Assembly (NCBI GenBank): GCA_002633005.1
Contig: NMRA01000243.1
Span: 140,783 to 204,782, forward strand
Direction of reading: 5' to 3'
Source of the DNA: Phoronis australis
Taxonomy: Eukaryota > Phoronida > Phoronidae
Length of the DNA: 64,000 nt
Each line of letters begins with the position of its first letter. The first letter of the stretch is position 1. Below are positions 13,401-22,900 of this stretch, one piece after another. A program made the translations under genes and the position numbers. The notes under the pieces were generated by a model. It was not told where the DNA came from. It ran no database searches and saw only the letters and a program-made list of their open reading frames with translations.

Positions 13401-16400
13401 TTGAACTTGATCGTCAATTTCTCAAGTAGCTCAAGCTCTTCGTCTTCACGTATTGCTTCAGTGTCAGTGTTGTACCCGGTGCGCGGCGTTTTTTGCAGAA
13501 TGTAATGTGACTCAGGGCCCAAAGCCCGCATTATGTGAATTCGGTTGATATTAATCCCTTGAAAATTACTCATTGTTAGTTGCGAGAGCAGAACTAACAC
13601 TAACACTTATGGAAATAACACTAAAATAACATCTGATAATTTATGGTAACATTTTATAATATACAATAATGATAATCATAATAAAAATACGCGTCTTCTA
13701 CCGTTCGCAAGCTGTTCAGCTTTGTATGAAGTGGGCCTGCGTTCCATAGACGCAAGAAACTCTGGAAAACTCAACATCACGCAAGTCTTCGCAAGATATC
13801 GCCATGTATTAAAAAGAAGCAAGGGACCACACCAGCTTTTTATCGAACTCGGCCTCGTTCTTTCGCACACTACGTAAGCGCTTTCAAAATAATAAGTACT
13901 TCGAGGTATTTTTTTTCTTATCAGTTGTGATATTTTCATTTAACACAACATTCACGTTGCAGTTGGCGCCCTTCTTATTGTGCGAAAATAACATCATGTC
14001 TCCTGAGTTTGCGCAAGATCATTCGTATTTTTGTAGCTGTCTTGACGAGGTCCATACGAGCCACTCTCAAGAGAATTCTAGTTAGCTATTCTGGCACGCT
14101 TGTAACGATGTGCCACAATACATGACTTGTCCGTCTATTCACAAGTATATTTTTACTATTATTTGTCTGTAAGAACTGTCGAAAGTTATTGAATTTCGTA
14201 CATGTAAATANNNNNNNNNNNNNNNNNNNNNNNNNNNNNNNNNNNNNNNNNNNNNNNNNNNNNNNNNNNNNNNNNNNNNNNNNNNNNNNNNNNNNNNNNN
14301 NNNNNNNNNNNNNNNNNNNNNNNNNNNNNNNNNNNNNNNNNNNNNNNNNNNNNNNNNNNNNNNNNNNNNNNNNNNNNNNNNNNNNNNNNNNNNNNNNNNN
14401 NNNNNNNNNNNNNNNNNNNNNNNNNNNNNNNNNNNNNNNNNNNNNNNNNNNNNNNNNNNNNNNNNNNNNNNNNNNNNNNNNNNNNNNNNNNNNNNNNNNN
14501 NNNNNNNNNNNNNNNNNNNNNNNNNNNNNNNNNNNNNNNNNNNNNNNNNNNNNNNNNNNNNNNNNNNNNNNNNNNNNNNNNNNNNNNNNNNNNNNNNNNN
14601 NNNNNNNNNNNNNNNNNNNNNNNNNNNNNNNNNNNNNNNNNNNNNNNNNNNNNNNNNNNNNNNNNNNNNNNNNNNNNNNNNNNNNNNNNNNNNNNNNNNN
14701 NNAAAATTCTCCCATATTTCATTTGGCAATCCAGGGATGCGAATGTCTGACGGACAAAATCCTGGTTAATGCTATTGCCCTGCCCCCCCCCAACTCAAAA
14801 TCCTGGATCCGCCCCTGCGTTTATCGCCTGGAAAACTTGCTGCGCTAATCCTTTACTGTGGAAGTCAATCTTAAAAAGGAGACATGGGAATCACTAGTCT
14901 GAATTGGAGGTACGTGACTGCAGCTTGAACACTGAGCGTATTTGGCTGCAATATCCCATGAAATAAGCGGTAAAGGAACTACGTAGAAGATAGATACATG
15001 TATGTGATGGGTCTCGAACACGTTTTATCAAAGGTCGTACCAGAGGCCATAGTTAAAATGGTCGAAGGCAATTTGTCGCGTGCACAGCGCTGTGTTTTTA
15101 CGACAACAAAACAGACAGCTTAAATATTTCCGTTTGTCATGTAGTAAATCTGTTCGTAGCTAAGTCGGTCGTAGGCACATTGTTGCAATTCTTTGTTAGT
15201 GTAGCCACACATTGCCGTCATCGCTGTCCAGTGACCAGCGTCCGTCCGTCCTGTGTCCGTAGCAGCATCTTCTAAACCCCTTGCAGGCAAATTGGCTAGT
15301 GACTTTCTACGTACGTGACCGCCAACAAATGAGGACATATTTCGGACGAATCCGACTGCCGCAACTGCCCCCTGGAAGCTATCTTTGTTCTTTACGTGTG
15401 CTCGTGTATCTTCGGAGTTCCTTTATGGACTTTGATGAAGTTTGGTAAGAATACATCCAATACAAAAAGACGACGCCTTCCCATTTGCAGATGACTTTGG
15501 TCTATTCTTTGTCAGCTCGTAGCTATTTTAACTTTTATTTTCGGGTCTGTCTTTGGCCATCCGCCGGATGTGTTCCCATTGAGAAGAGTACCGGTACGAC
15601 AGACGTTCGTTTTTGAACAGGTCCGACAGCAGTGGCGCACCTAGTGGCATTTTTGCGTCTCCTAAACCCCTTACAGGATCTTTGTGGAATTTAGGAAGAG
15701 TATTTATATGAACTTGACAACAATTGATGACGACTTTGGGACAGATACGACGGTCACTGTGCGCAGTGACAATTTTTTCCCTTTTTTGTTTTCCTCTTAT
15801 CTTCGTAGTTCTTGACGGATTTTCATGGAATTTGGAATATAGGCTGCTAGTAAGGAGACGGATTTGACGTATTGTCGCTACATAGTTATTATTTTCGAGT
15901 CTGTTTGTAGGGTCCGCCCTCTATCCGCCAAACCGCTCCATGAGGGATCATTGTGAAAATTAGCACAGCAGACGATAATTTTCTGACAAGGTCCGACTAT
16001 TGTGGCACACCCTAGCGACAATTTATTTTTTGCCTCCGACTCAATATCTGCAAAGTGCCTTCAAGTGGTATGGGCTTCGATTGAGGGGAATACCTAACGT
16101 GGATTTTGGACAAAGCTGACTTCTTTCGAGTCCCCTAGACCCGGACAATTTTTGTAGTTGCCTTGATATCCACCAAGCTTCTTGATGGAGTTTCAGAAGG
16201 ATTTGACCCCTAGTGGATTTTTTATTTTTATTTTGTGTCTGTTTTTTACTTTCCGCCTCCCTATCCGCCAAGCTGAGTTATTGAAGCTGTGGGGAGAGCG
16301 TAGTTCCCCCCACAAGGTGCCATTTTAAGTTTACCACAATCGCTTACTCCTGTGTGAATGTTAAAATATTATCATCTCAGTCTGTGCTGTATGCGATTTA

Positions 16401-19400
16401 CACGTACTCAGCAATCAGTCACACCAAAGCTCTCATTTAGTTTAAAATTTTTAGACAAACAGAGTTGCTCCATAGCCCGTGGGCACTCAATATTTTTTCC
16501 TAAGTGAGACCAGGTGCAAGTTCCCTAAACGCAAGACACTCGCGAGCCAGCTAGTGTGGTCACGTGATGTTTTCTCGCGAAGACTTACGCAGCGTTGTGT
16601 TTCCGCGCAAGACCTATGTGGCGCTCACATATGACACTGAAGATAGAATACTGCAAACTTCGAAAATTTGATTGACACTCTTGACAAGTAGCAGTCAGCA
16701 TGCACGGGAACAATAGGCGGTAATTTTGTAAAAAAAGCTTCCTCCAGAATCATGCGCGCACCCAGAGGGGCTCGGGCGGCTCGAATGAGCCCCCCCCATT
16801 TGGTGAAGTGGACAAAAAGGTCCGCCTCGGAGAAACAAAACGTCCGACAAAACGAGACAAAAAGTCCACTAAACAGGCGCAAACGCACAATTCGCAGCTG
16901 TTGACGTGGTACCCCGTTTCTTTGTTGTTTTTTAATCCTTCGGCTGCCTTTGTCGGTAAAAGCTCCACATCGTCGGAAATTCGAGCCCCCCCATATTAAA
17001 GGCTGGGTTCGCGCATGAGAATTGTGCCAAGCTAGCAGCAAAATGTATTTCACAGAATATGCCTTCTGCATTTTGAAAGCGGTACTTACACATCTGAACT
17101 GTTAGTTCTTTGCACCCAGAAATCACTTCCTAAGGAACAAGTTGGGGATTAATTTTATTGCGGCAAGGGGTTGAAATCAAAAGTTCGTTTCTTCGACGGA
17201 ACAAGGGGTTGATTGTCACGTTTTTCTCAACTGAAAAGTACTTCCTCCGGTCTTGGCTGGAAATAGACAAACTCCAGTACGCAATGTTGGTGTGATCTGT
17301 TGAAATTCTAAACAAAAGACTGCAAGAACCCTGAATAAAAATTCATATGCATATGTCGTGACTTAACGTCTCATGATTTTCAGCACGCACTGCAGCGCTT
17401 TATCAGTTGAGCTAGTGTACCGGGTTAACTATAACACTTGAACTAACGTGGACCGGGTCACCTCTCAGATTCCATAGATAAAAGTTTGGAAACCTCAGCA
17501 CGAGCGGTTCGCACTTTGCTCGCTTGCGTGACATGTTTGGTCCTGTCAGGAAACAAAACAAAGTCGAAAAAATGCCCGAATTATGAGAAGTAACTAGAGC
17601 GCAAACAACTATGTTGACTATTTACAGCCGCTGTACCTGCCATGGACGTGGTCGAAAAAACTTGGCAAAACACTAAAGTGCGACCGATGTTTTGGCCTTT
17701 GCTCTGAAATGTTACCCTAAGACCTTATATACAATTCAATTGTGTGCACTGTAAAGTACGTGGTGAATGGCGCAGCTAAGTCCACCTAAAAGTGCATTTC
17801 TATTAATTGTTGACAGTGGTTGTGGCAACGAATTAATTGAAAACAGCCGCAGCCTGACCGGCCTGTTTAGTGAGTGACGTGTAACTATTGTAGGCCTACT
17901 TGGCTATTCCAGTTCGTTGATCATTTTCAACCTTTTCCTCTCTTATTCTGATTGGACTGTAGACAGGAGGTGCTAACTGCGTCGTCGATTGCGTTAAATT
18001 AAAATAAAAATGCTTGAGGCCTGCTATACGAACTCGCACCTTCCATCAAATAAACTAACGTTTGATGGGCAGACCATTGAATGCCATAAAACTGGTCTCA
18101 ACTTGTTCCCTACTCATATTAGAAAACTATTCTGGGCACGGGAAGAACGCGCCGTTCGTCAGGACTATAGACCATGCTTGGCGCATATACTGACCCGCCG
18201 TGACAAGCCGACTTGTAAAGCCTGGTCTCAACCAAGAAGGCGCAGTTCGTCAGGCCTTTAGACCGTGCTTGGCGCATACACCGACCCGCGCCGTGACACT
18301 AAGCCGACATGTTAAGCCTGGTCTCAACCAAGAACGAACTCTCAGTCCTTCCTAAACCCAATTTTATAACGGCAAGTTAATTTTTAACAGGAGGTGGGTT
18401 TACAGTCTAATTCCTGTTTTGGAGTTTTTATCCAAAGCTCATTTCACCACTTAAAGCGAAAAGCCTGGGCTTCCTGGCCTCTCTGTGTCACAAAATGCAC
18501 ACGGCGGTTTAAAACATGTTACCTGTCCTGCAATATTGTGTACAACTCGCCCGAGGGCTTAGTCATTTAGTCGCCTATTTAGTAGATTTAAAAGAAGTTG
18601 TTCAGAGGACTGACTAAGCAATATTTCGTTTTCTCAGCGGAAAAAAAGTTTTCTCCGCGACGAAAAGTGATTTTTTTCGTGATGTTTCTTGTCAACGTCA
18701 GCTTTGGGCCACCTTAAAGTTACCATTTCGTTTTTGTTTCATGCATCTTTTGACGTTTTTTTATAGCGCTCGTGCAAAATGGAACATCTTAAAAGCAACT
18801 CCCAACACAGTTTGTGGAGAACAAGCCATAAAGTATAGCGTTTGACAGTTTCACATGCTTGTGACCACGCATTTCTGAGACATGAGAGCCAAATTTGCAG
18901 TTTATATAGTCTACATAACCTCAGGTACTTCAGCAAAACCAAAAAGTCTCATCGGGAAAGCACGTTTGTCTCGGTTCTGTTTGTGTTCTAGCCTAATTTT
19001 TGACAACGCATTGAGTCTATAAGTTGGGAGTTTCACTTAAAAACCGCCAATATCAATCTTTGCTAGAATTCTTTACAAGTGAAAACTCACCTCTACGCCC
19101 GTTCAAAATCACCGTCTCATCAGCTGTGACGTCCTCCTTCGGCTGTTCATCTCTTTGCATTTCTTGATACTGACGAATGAATGGTGAATTTGAAAAGTTC
19201 ATTAGCCTGTCCGAGGCACTTATCACAGGGGCCCGATTCAAGTTCATCATTTTCAATAGTTTAAATTTAATGTACTCTATTCTTATTTGGCGCAGTTCTT
19301 CCTCTGCCACGGAGACGTTATGTCCGTGATGGCATTGCGGACAGTCGGATCCAAGCGGGCTGTGGACACCTGCATGGTTTGCATTGGTGGCAGCCTTCAC

Positions 19401-19469
19401 TGGAGAAGAACGAATACATGAGATAGCAGAAACAAATATCAAAGACGTGTAAAGAGTCGAAATATACAT
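838..19469 (-). CDS. Activin/inhibin-beta-like TGF-beta ligand precursor (partial, 3' end off the window)
   Basis: Secreted TGF-beta family signalling ligand, activin-type. Coding exons seen: 19091-19469 and 838-1437; they join in phase 1 (G|AA = Glu127) with no stop. Residues 1 to about 25 are a signal peptide; a CPQC motif near residue 45 and the segment LRQIRIEYIKFKLLK resemble the latency helix of activin prodomains. Residues around 142-165 match the FxIS...VW strand region. Residues 270-274 (RRSRR) are a furin site, so the mature domain starts near Asn275. It then shows C281, the C288-C289 pair, FSFVDIGW, and C316-KGN-C320, the CxxxC of the cystine knot. The C-x6-CC spacing is activin-like. 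The usual WxxWI motif is shortened to GWSFI. The last part of the knot (CCxP and the C-terminal CxC) is missing from the window, so a third exon is expected to the left of position 1. BMP or GDF assignment is less likely. Family call is firm; exact orthology is not. Confidence 0.87.
1559..1722. mobile_element. MITE-A copy (short non-autonomous element, about 165 bp)
   Basis: Ends look like an imperfect terminal inverted pair: gggtcggatccagaat at the left and taaatccgccactc at the right. The middle carries the family hallmark ccaaactgccaaatagaatc. Further copies lie at 12151, 14703 (partial), 20783 and 41229, and two interrupted ones at 32329 and 46523. Confidence 0.7.
2412..2608. repeat. Three copies of a 14-base motif tgtagtgtacgtac
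   Basis: The motif occurs near 2413, 2567 and 2588; each is followed by a C-rich stretch. The last two are about 21 bases apart. Function unknown. Confidence 0.55.
3183..3290 (+). repeat. Dispersed repeat B, copy 1
   Basis: About 105 bases (from tgtgaatattaaaatttgta through caccta gtgacttcct to aaagaaacaatttgtaa) recur with few differences at 29203-29300. Probably a fragment of one transposon family. Confidence 0.7.
5255..5345 (+). repeat. Dispersed repeat C, copy 1 (borders the 33-bp minisatellite)
   Basis: A roughly 85-base segment ending ttttgttgttttatagctc recurs at 29060-29160 and 38205-38300. Here the shared end abuts the start of the 33-bp array; the other two copies have no array, which suggests the array grew at the edge of an element. 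Confidence 0.65.
5350..6564. repeat. 33-bp minisatellite array
   Basis: About 36 units of 33 bases, core aataataatttcaagaagtc followed by tatcccatccaac. The period is a multiple of three, so long open frames appear on both strands (repeating NNNNFKKSIPS on plus and LLLLDGIDFLK on minus). A single N at 5880 divides it; bases 5881-6223 repeat 5537-5879 almost exactly, so the true copy number is probably about ten lower. Lies inside intron 1 of the activin-like gene. Not considered coding. Confidence 0.93.
6565..8637. other. Intronic stretch without recognised features
   Basis: No exon or RNA gene recognised. Around 7864-8018 an inverted pair (gcagatccaggg and its match tcctggatccgccc) marks a degraded MITE-like element related in its ends to MITE-A. 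Confidence 0.5.
8638..9644. repeat. Direct duplication of about 503 bp joined at a single N
   Basis: 8638-9140 and 9143-9644 are nearly identical (for example tagtcctgag against tagtctgag). The second copy begins right after the N at 9141. Most likely two overlapping contigs or two haplotypes placed in tandem by scaffolding rather than a real duplication. Confidence 0.9.
9953..10097 (-). mobile_element. tRNA-derived SINE (family S1), copy 1
   Basis: On the minus strand: ggcagtgtggcctagtgtga (A-box-like) and gtgggttcgagtcccactgg (B box), then a tail containing attaataaagc. The same arrangement occurs at 38643, 42664 and 51625. The element carries RNA polymerase III type promoter boxes but no intact tRNA fold, so it is not annotated as a tRNA. 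Confidence 0.75.
10098..12150. other. Intronic stretch without recognised features
   Basis: Several open frames on the plus strand (10683-12013, up to 155 codons) have no recognisable domain, biased composition or supported splice sites. I regard them as chance. Confidence 0.5.
12151..12312. mobile_element. MITE-A copy
   Basis: Best preserved uninterrupted copy: aggggcgggtccaggatttt at the left, cccgaactgccaaatggaat in the middle and taaatccaccactag at the right. G- and C-runs flank both ends. Confidence 0.75.
12313..14210. other. Intronic stretch without recognised features
   Basis: Unique-looking AT-rich sequence. A short run of agctcaagctcttcgtc-type triplet sequence near 13425 gives a serine-rich frame that I do not consider coding. 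Confidence 0.45.
14211..14702. other. Assembly gap (492 N)
   Basis: A run of 492 undetermined bases inside intron 1 of the activin-like gene. MITE-A sequence starts immediately after it, consistent with assembly breaking at a repeat. Confidence 0.99.
14703..14819. mobile_element. MITE-A partial copy at the gap edge
   Basis: Reverse-oriented copy whose left part is lost in the gap; it has catttggcaatccagggatg and the end tcctggatccgcccctg. Confidence 0.7.
15400..16290. repeat. Degenerate long-period tandem repeat (about 330-350 bp units)
   Basis: Anchors of the type ttttcgggtctgtct...ccgcc recur near 15540, 15896 and 16225, and gatgaagtttggtaagaata-like segments recur between them. The motif ctagtggcattttt appears in more than one unit. 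Heavily diverged; a related piece lies at 250-500. Confidence 0.55.
16751..17017. mobile_element. MITE-B copy (about 267 bp)
   Basis: Terminal inverted ends catgcgcgcacccag and ggctgggttcgcgcatg. The internal segment gaagtggacaaaaaggtcc and ctcggagaaacaaaa matches copies at 26063 and 31434. Confidence 0.75.
17345..17430 (-). mobile_element. tRNA-like SINE relic
   Basis: The minus strand has an A-box-like tagctcaactgataaagcgc followed 40 bases later by a degenerate B box (gagacgttaagtca). Only the promoter boxes are recognisable. Confidence 0.4.
18153..18337 (+). repeat. Two-copy tandem repeat, unit about 92 bp
   Basis: The segment from gttcgtcagg through gcttggcgcata, gacccgc, gtgaca and ctggtctcaaccaagaa is repeated once, with an insertion of a few bases in the second unit. 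An open frame across it (18010-18261) has no family resemblance. Confidence 0.75.
19091..19469 (-). CDS. Activin-like ligand, coding exon 1 (signal peptide and N-terminal prodomain)
   Basis: The ATG at 19469 is the first in-frame ATG downstream of a TATA box and opens a hydrophobic signal peptide (MYISTLYTSLIFVSAIS). The exon encodes 126 codons plus one base and ends at the donor G|gtgagt at 19090-19089. It carries prodomain residues including SVAEEELRQIRIEYIK, the amphipathic helix typical of activin and myostatin precursors. An N-linked site (NVS) lies just before this helix. Confidence 0.87.
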
Positions 19470-19542
19470 GATTTATAGTTAAGACCGACCCGACCACTGC
19501 GTTCTGAACACTATAAAGGAACGAGTCCGATGCAGTGTCAAC

Positions 19543-19550
19543 TTTATATA
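19543..19550 (-). promoter_or_regulatory. TATA box of the activin-like gene
   Basis: On the minus strand this reads TATATAAA, 74-81 bases upstream of the ATG at 19469. A start about 30 bases downstream (near 19515) would give a 5' UTR of roughly 45 nt. Position and sequence are seen; use as a promoter is inferred. Confidence 0.6.
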
Positions 19551-19568
19551 GCGTAAATAGTCCAGATA

Positions 19569-19604
19569 ACGTCACGAACGCGTCATCTTACAACCTTTGA
19601 TTGG
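19569..19604 (-). promoter_or_regulatory. CRE-like half-sites and CCAAT box upstream of the activin-like gene
   Basis: Upstream of the TATA box the minus strand has TGACGT (complement of 19569-19574), a second TGACGC-like half-site about 10 bases further, and CCAAT (complement of 19600-19604). Spacing relative to the TATA box is typical of a proximal promoter. These are short motifs, so chance is possible. Confidence 0.35.
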
Positions 19605-20295
19605 CAGATTTGCAACCGCCTTCAAGCTGTATTGATTTCGGCACTTTCTATTGAATAGATTCAGGTATGCCGTCTGCTCGCGCTGAAGTATGATGATCAT
19701 CTGACATCGATGTCAGTAGGAATATTGTTAAGACGTTGACTTATAACCAATCAGAGGCCGCGTTATCTGACTACATGTAAATGATTCACTGAACTCTGCC
19801 CACAACATTTATAATCCAAGAAACTAGTTCAATACTTGTGAATTTTAGAGGACAAACTGTGGATTAAATATTACTCCCATGTTGCACTTTTCCACACGTA
19901 TGAAGTATTATTTAGTTTTTGGAATCGGACTTAATTTTCCAAGGTTACAACTACTGGCGCGGCCAGAAATATCCAACAGAGGGACTAAACACGAAATTGT
20001 TGGCGAAGGGAAAGGGGCTAGAATGAATGACAACCTGGGTGCACTTGCAACGAACAAGTGGGTCAAACTCAAAATTAAAATGAGTTTCGACCGAAAACAT
20101 CTATTTGCATTTAACAGGAGGCCACGGTCCTGTTGTGCCTCTCCTCCGCGAGTACGCTTGGGGCACGAGTGAAACATAAATGTTATCTCTTTCGACCTCA
20201 GACGGCAGCGTATGACTCATTTGATCAAATTTGTCCTTTTGAGTCGTTTTTTTGTAAAATAAACTCTTAGAAGACTACTGGAGCTTACTACCCCG

Positions 20296-20338
20296 CGGTA
20301 AGCAGGGGACGGTAAGCAGGGGACGGTCAGCAGGGGTC
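20296..20338 (+). repeat. Short tandem repeat, about 15 bp x 3
   Basis: ggtaagcaggggac is repeated twice and followed by a third, changed copy (ggtcagcaggggtc). Confidence 0.8.
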
Positions 20339-20782
20339 CTGTTTCGTGCTCATAATGGTCCTTAACTGTTATTTTCGTAAAGTTTGTCGGGACTATTTTG
20401 AATGATAGAAAATAGTTGATTGCAAAAACGTTTATTTCGAAAGCAAAACTCTCCCCTCACGAAAAAAATAATTTATGTGCTTATGTATAGGAAACCTATG
20501 TATCATATTCTATTCCGAGAAATATGTCTCGATTGCAATATTTCATTTGTGTCTGTATTAGACTTAGTATGAAGTAACATCCACTCAACGCTCTGACATA
20601 CTTTCGTTTTTAATTGAATTATTAAAGTCTCTGGTAGCATTATTTCATCAGCTGAAATACGGAAGTAATGTCTAAGGTATGCGATAAAAACTTCACCCAT
20701 CCGGTGAGTCAATAAGTTTTGCAAAGTACGTATACATCGAACAACATAAACAGGCCCATGTTAGTGAAAAGCTCAAAAATTT

Positions 20783-20945
20783 CAGTGGCAGATTTAGAGG
20801 GGGGAAGGGCAAGGGGCCAATGCCTCCCCCCAAAAGAAAATCTCACATTCTATTTGGCAGTTCGGGGGTGCGGTCGGAATGTCTGACAGAAAAAAATCTT
20901 GGCTTATACTCTGCCCTCCCCCCACACTCAAAATCGTGGATTTCC
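20783..20945. mobile_element. MITE-A copy
   Basis: Starts cagtggcagatttagagg, has ctatttggcagttcgggggt in the middle and ends ctcaaaatcgtggat. Orientation opposite to the copy at 12151. Confidence 0.72.
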
Positions 20946-21739
20946 TGAATTTATGAACGAGTACTCTATATAAATTGGTTCTGACCTCCGCCCGACTCGA
21001 AAAATAATTTCTTATGTCAGGCGTAACCCACAATTCCGCTGTCGCAATCCTATGTTCTTTCGGCGGTACTAAACATGTTAAACCCCTCTTAATTAACGGC
21101 AAAGTGTTTAAACGTATTTAACTAGTAAATTCTCAAGCTTGATCTCAGCCAATTGACCATATATGATAAAATCAAAGACACAATGAATCTTGTTGTTATA
21201 AAACTTTGGTCACGGTTAATAATTTCAAGAAGTCTGCTCCAGTCAACAGTAAGCCCTAATTGGATTTGTGACCGTAGAACCGATAATGCGCCTTATTTAG
21301 AGAATGAAAATGTTTTGACGCCAATTTATATGACTAGCGTTTTTGTTAGTAGCGAAAGTGTTAGCACTTAAGGCTAGTTTATCGACGGATTAAAAGACGC
21401 CGTCGGCTATGCCCCGCTTGATAAGGATGGGAAGAAGCTCAAAACTACGCCGATGGGAAATTTGAGGCTTCCAAAATACCCGTATTATTTCGTATATGCG
21501 CATGTGCAAACTTCAGTCACACAGCCAACTCATGCCACTTTCAAAATTATGAATAATGACTGTCTGTGACTGAAATTTTGTACATGAGCAAATATGAAAT
21601 TCCGTCAAGAGGATATTTGAGGCTACAAAATACTCGAGGTGTTCCGGATGGCCCATTTCCTGCACCCCATCTTGCCACGATCCTATCATGTATCCTGCCG
21701 TGCATGTATCCTGCCGCGCGTGAGGATGTGCCTTTTTGA

Positions 21740-22420
21740 AACAATTCGTTGAACGAGAGGCGTATTTGTTTAGCTTAAACAGGCAGGCGAAAGCCCGGCA
21801 AAAATATCGATTCCTGACTAAAGTACCGTCTAGCAACGTCTACTACAGAGTTATTCGTTTTCCTTTTGAGGGAGTTTCAAGAAAAATTCACAATTCACGA
21901 ATTTTGAAATACGCGCAACGGAAAAGCGCTGCAGTCACCCCCAGGGTTTCTAATCTTCCCTCCACTTATGATTAATGCGCGCATGCGCTCACAGTCATTC
22001 GTCAAAATGGCAAGATACGGCAGATTACCATGAGTGATCGCACTACGAATCTGAGATCGACAGCTCAGTATGAAGCAAGCTAGTGAAGAAATCAATTTTC
22101 CAAAAAAATAATAATCTCAAGTGCAACGACACCTTTTTACTAATTTTAAACAGTCGGGACTTACATCTATTACCTCTCAATCGGTCTGGTTGTTGCTTGA
22201 AGTCATTGTTTTGATCGAAGGTCATATAAAGGAAGACTTAGTGTTCTACGTCTATGCCTTGCTATACCAAATAAGGAGACGTGCCTTGCCATGTGGGTGA
22301 AAAATCGACGAAGTGACGAGCAGCTGACAGACGTTTTTTTTCAAAGTTTGGAACTAAAAGAAAGTTGCTTTGTCATCAACAGAAATTCAAAATTGTTACG
22401 AACAAACCGTAAAAATACCT
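21740..22420 (+). repeat. Dispersed repeat D, copy 1
   Basis: Shares many blocks with 27110-27620: acagagttattc, ttttgaaatacgcgc, tctaatcttcc, atgcgcgcat, cagattaccatg, and aaatcgacgaagtgacgagc. The two copies differ by indels. No intact reading frame; probably a non-autonomous transposon. Confidence 0.7.
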
Positions 22421-22855
22421 GGTGAGCAGCTTGAATTATGTTTGAGTGGCAGACAACCACTTAGAATAATGCAATTTAGTCTGTTTTTCGTGTTCCAGGC
22501 CTCTTTAATGAATAAAAGCTCACGTTCCGTTAGCTTTGTTTAATTTTCTTACGTGGTGACTTGCGGGCAAAGGTGCTATACTTGACCGAAGAGTGCGGCG
22601 AACACATCCCCACAGGTAGCTGAGGTTCGCTGAATGAACCACCCCGTCATGATCTGTTCACGCCTATCTCCTAAGCGGATCATTTTTATGCCCGTATTCA
22701 TATACGTACTTGTGGTCGCATATTGGCGTCATTCTGATCCGATGTCTCCTTCTATATGAAGCTGACAAGCATCCCTAAAATCACACCGTTGTTCTTATCT
22801 TTCTAATTGAAACTGGAAGAATTTGTAGCATGGAGTCACATGACACTGAAATAGC

Positions 22856-22900
22856 AGAGGCGGATTTAGGGGGGGGGGTTCAGGAGGTTAAACCCACGCC
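22856..22900. mobile_element. MITE-A-like end fragment
   Basis: gaggcggatttagggg followed by a G run looks like one terminus of the MITE-A family; the rest is not recognisable. Confidence 0.35.

Larger units (their letters stand above)
1438..19090 (-). other. Intron 1 of the activin-like gene (about 17.65 kb)
   Basis: Bounded by the donor at 19090-19089 and the acceptor at 1439-1438. I found no additional coding exon that is needed: exon 1 phase 1 joins exon 2 in frame. The intron is filled with repeats listed separately. Many short open frames exist on both strands but none resembles a known protein or has supported splice sites. Confidence 0.75.

Noticed and set aside
13346-13606. Possible extra prodomain exon of the activin-like gene (minus strand, acidic frame)
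   Set aside because: Exon 1 (19091) and exon 2 (1437) already join in frame and the combined prodomain matches activin order, so no extra exon is needed; splice sites here are weak.
14086-14848. Open frames of about 180-220 codons across the N run
   Set aside because: They consist almost entirely of undetermined residues.
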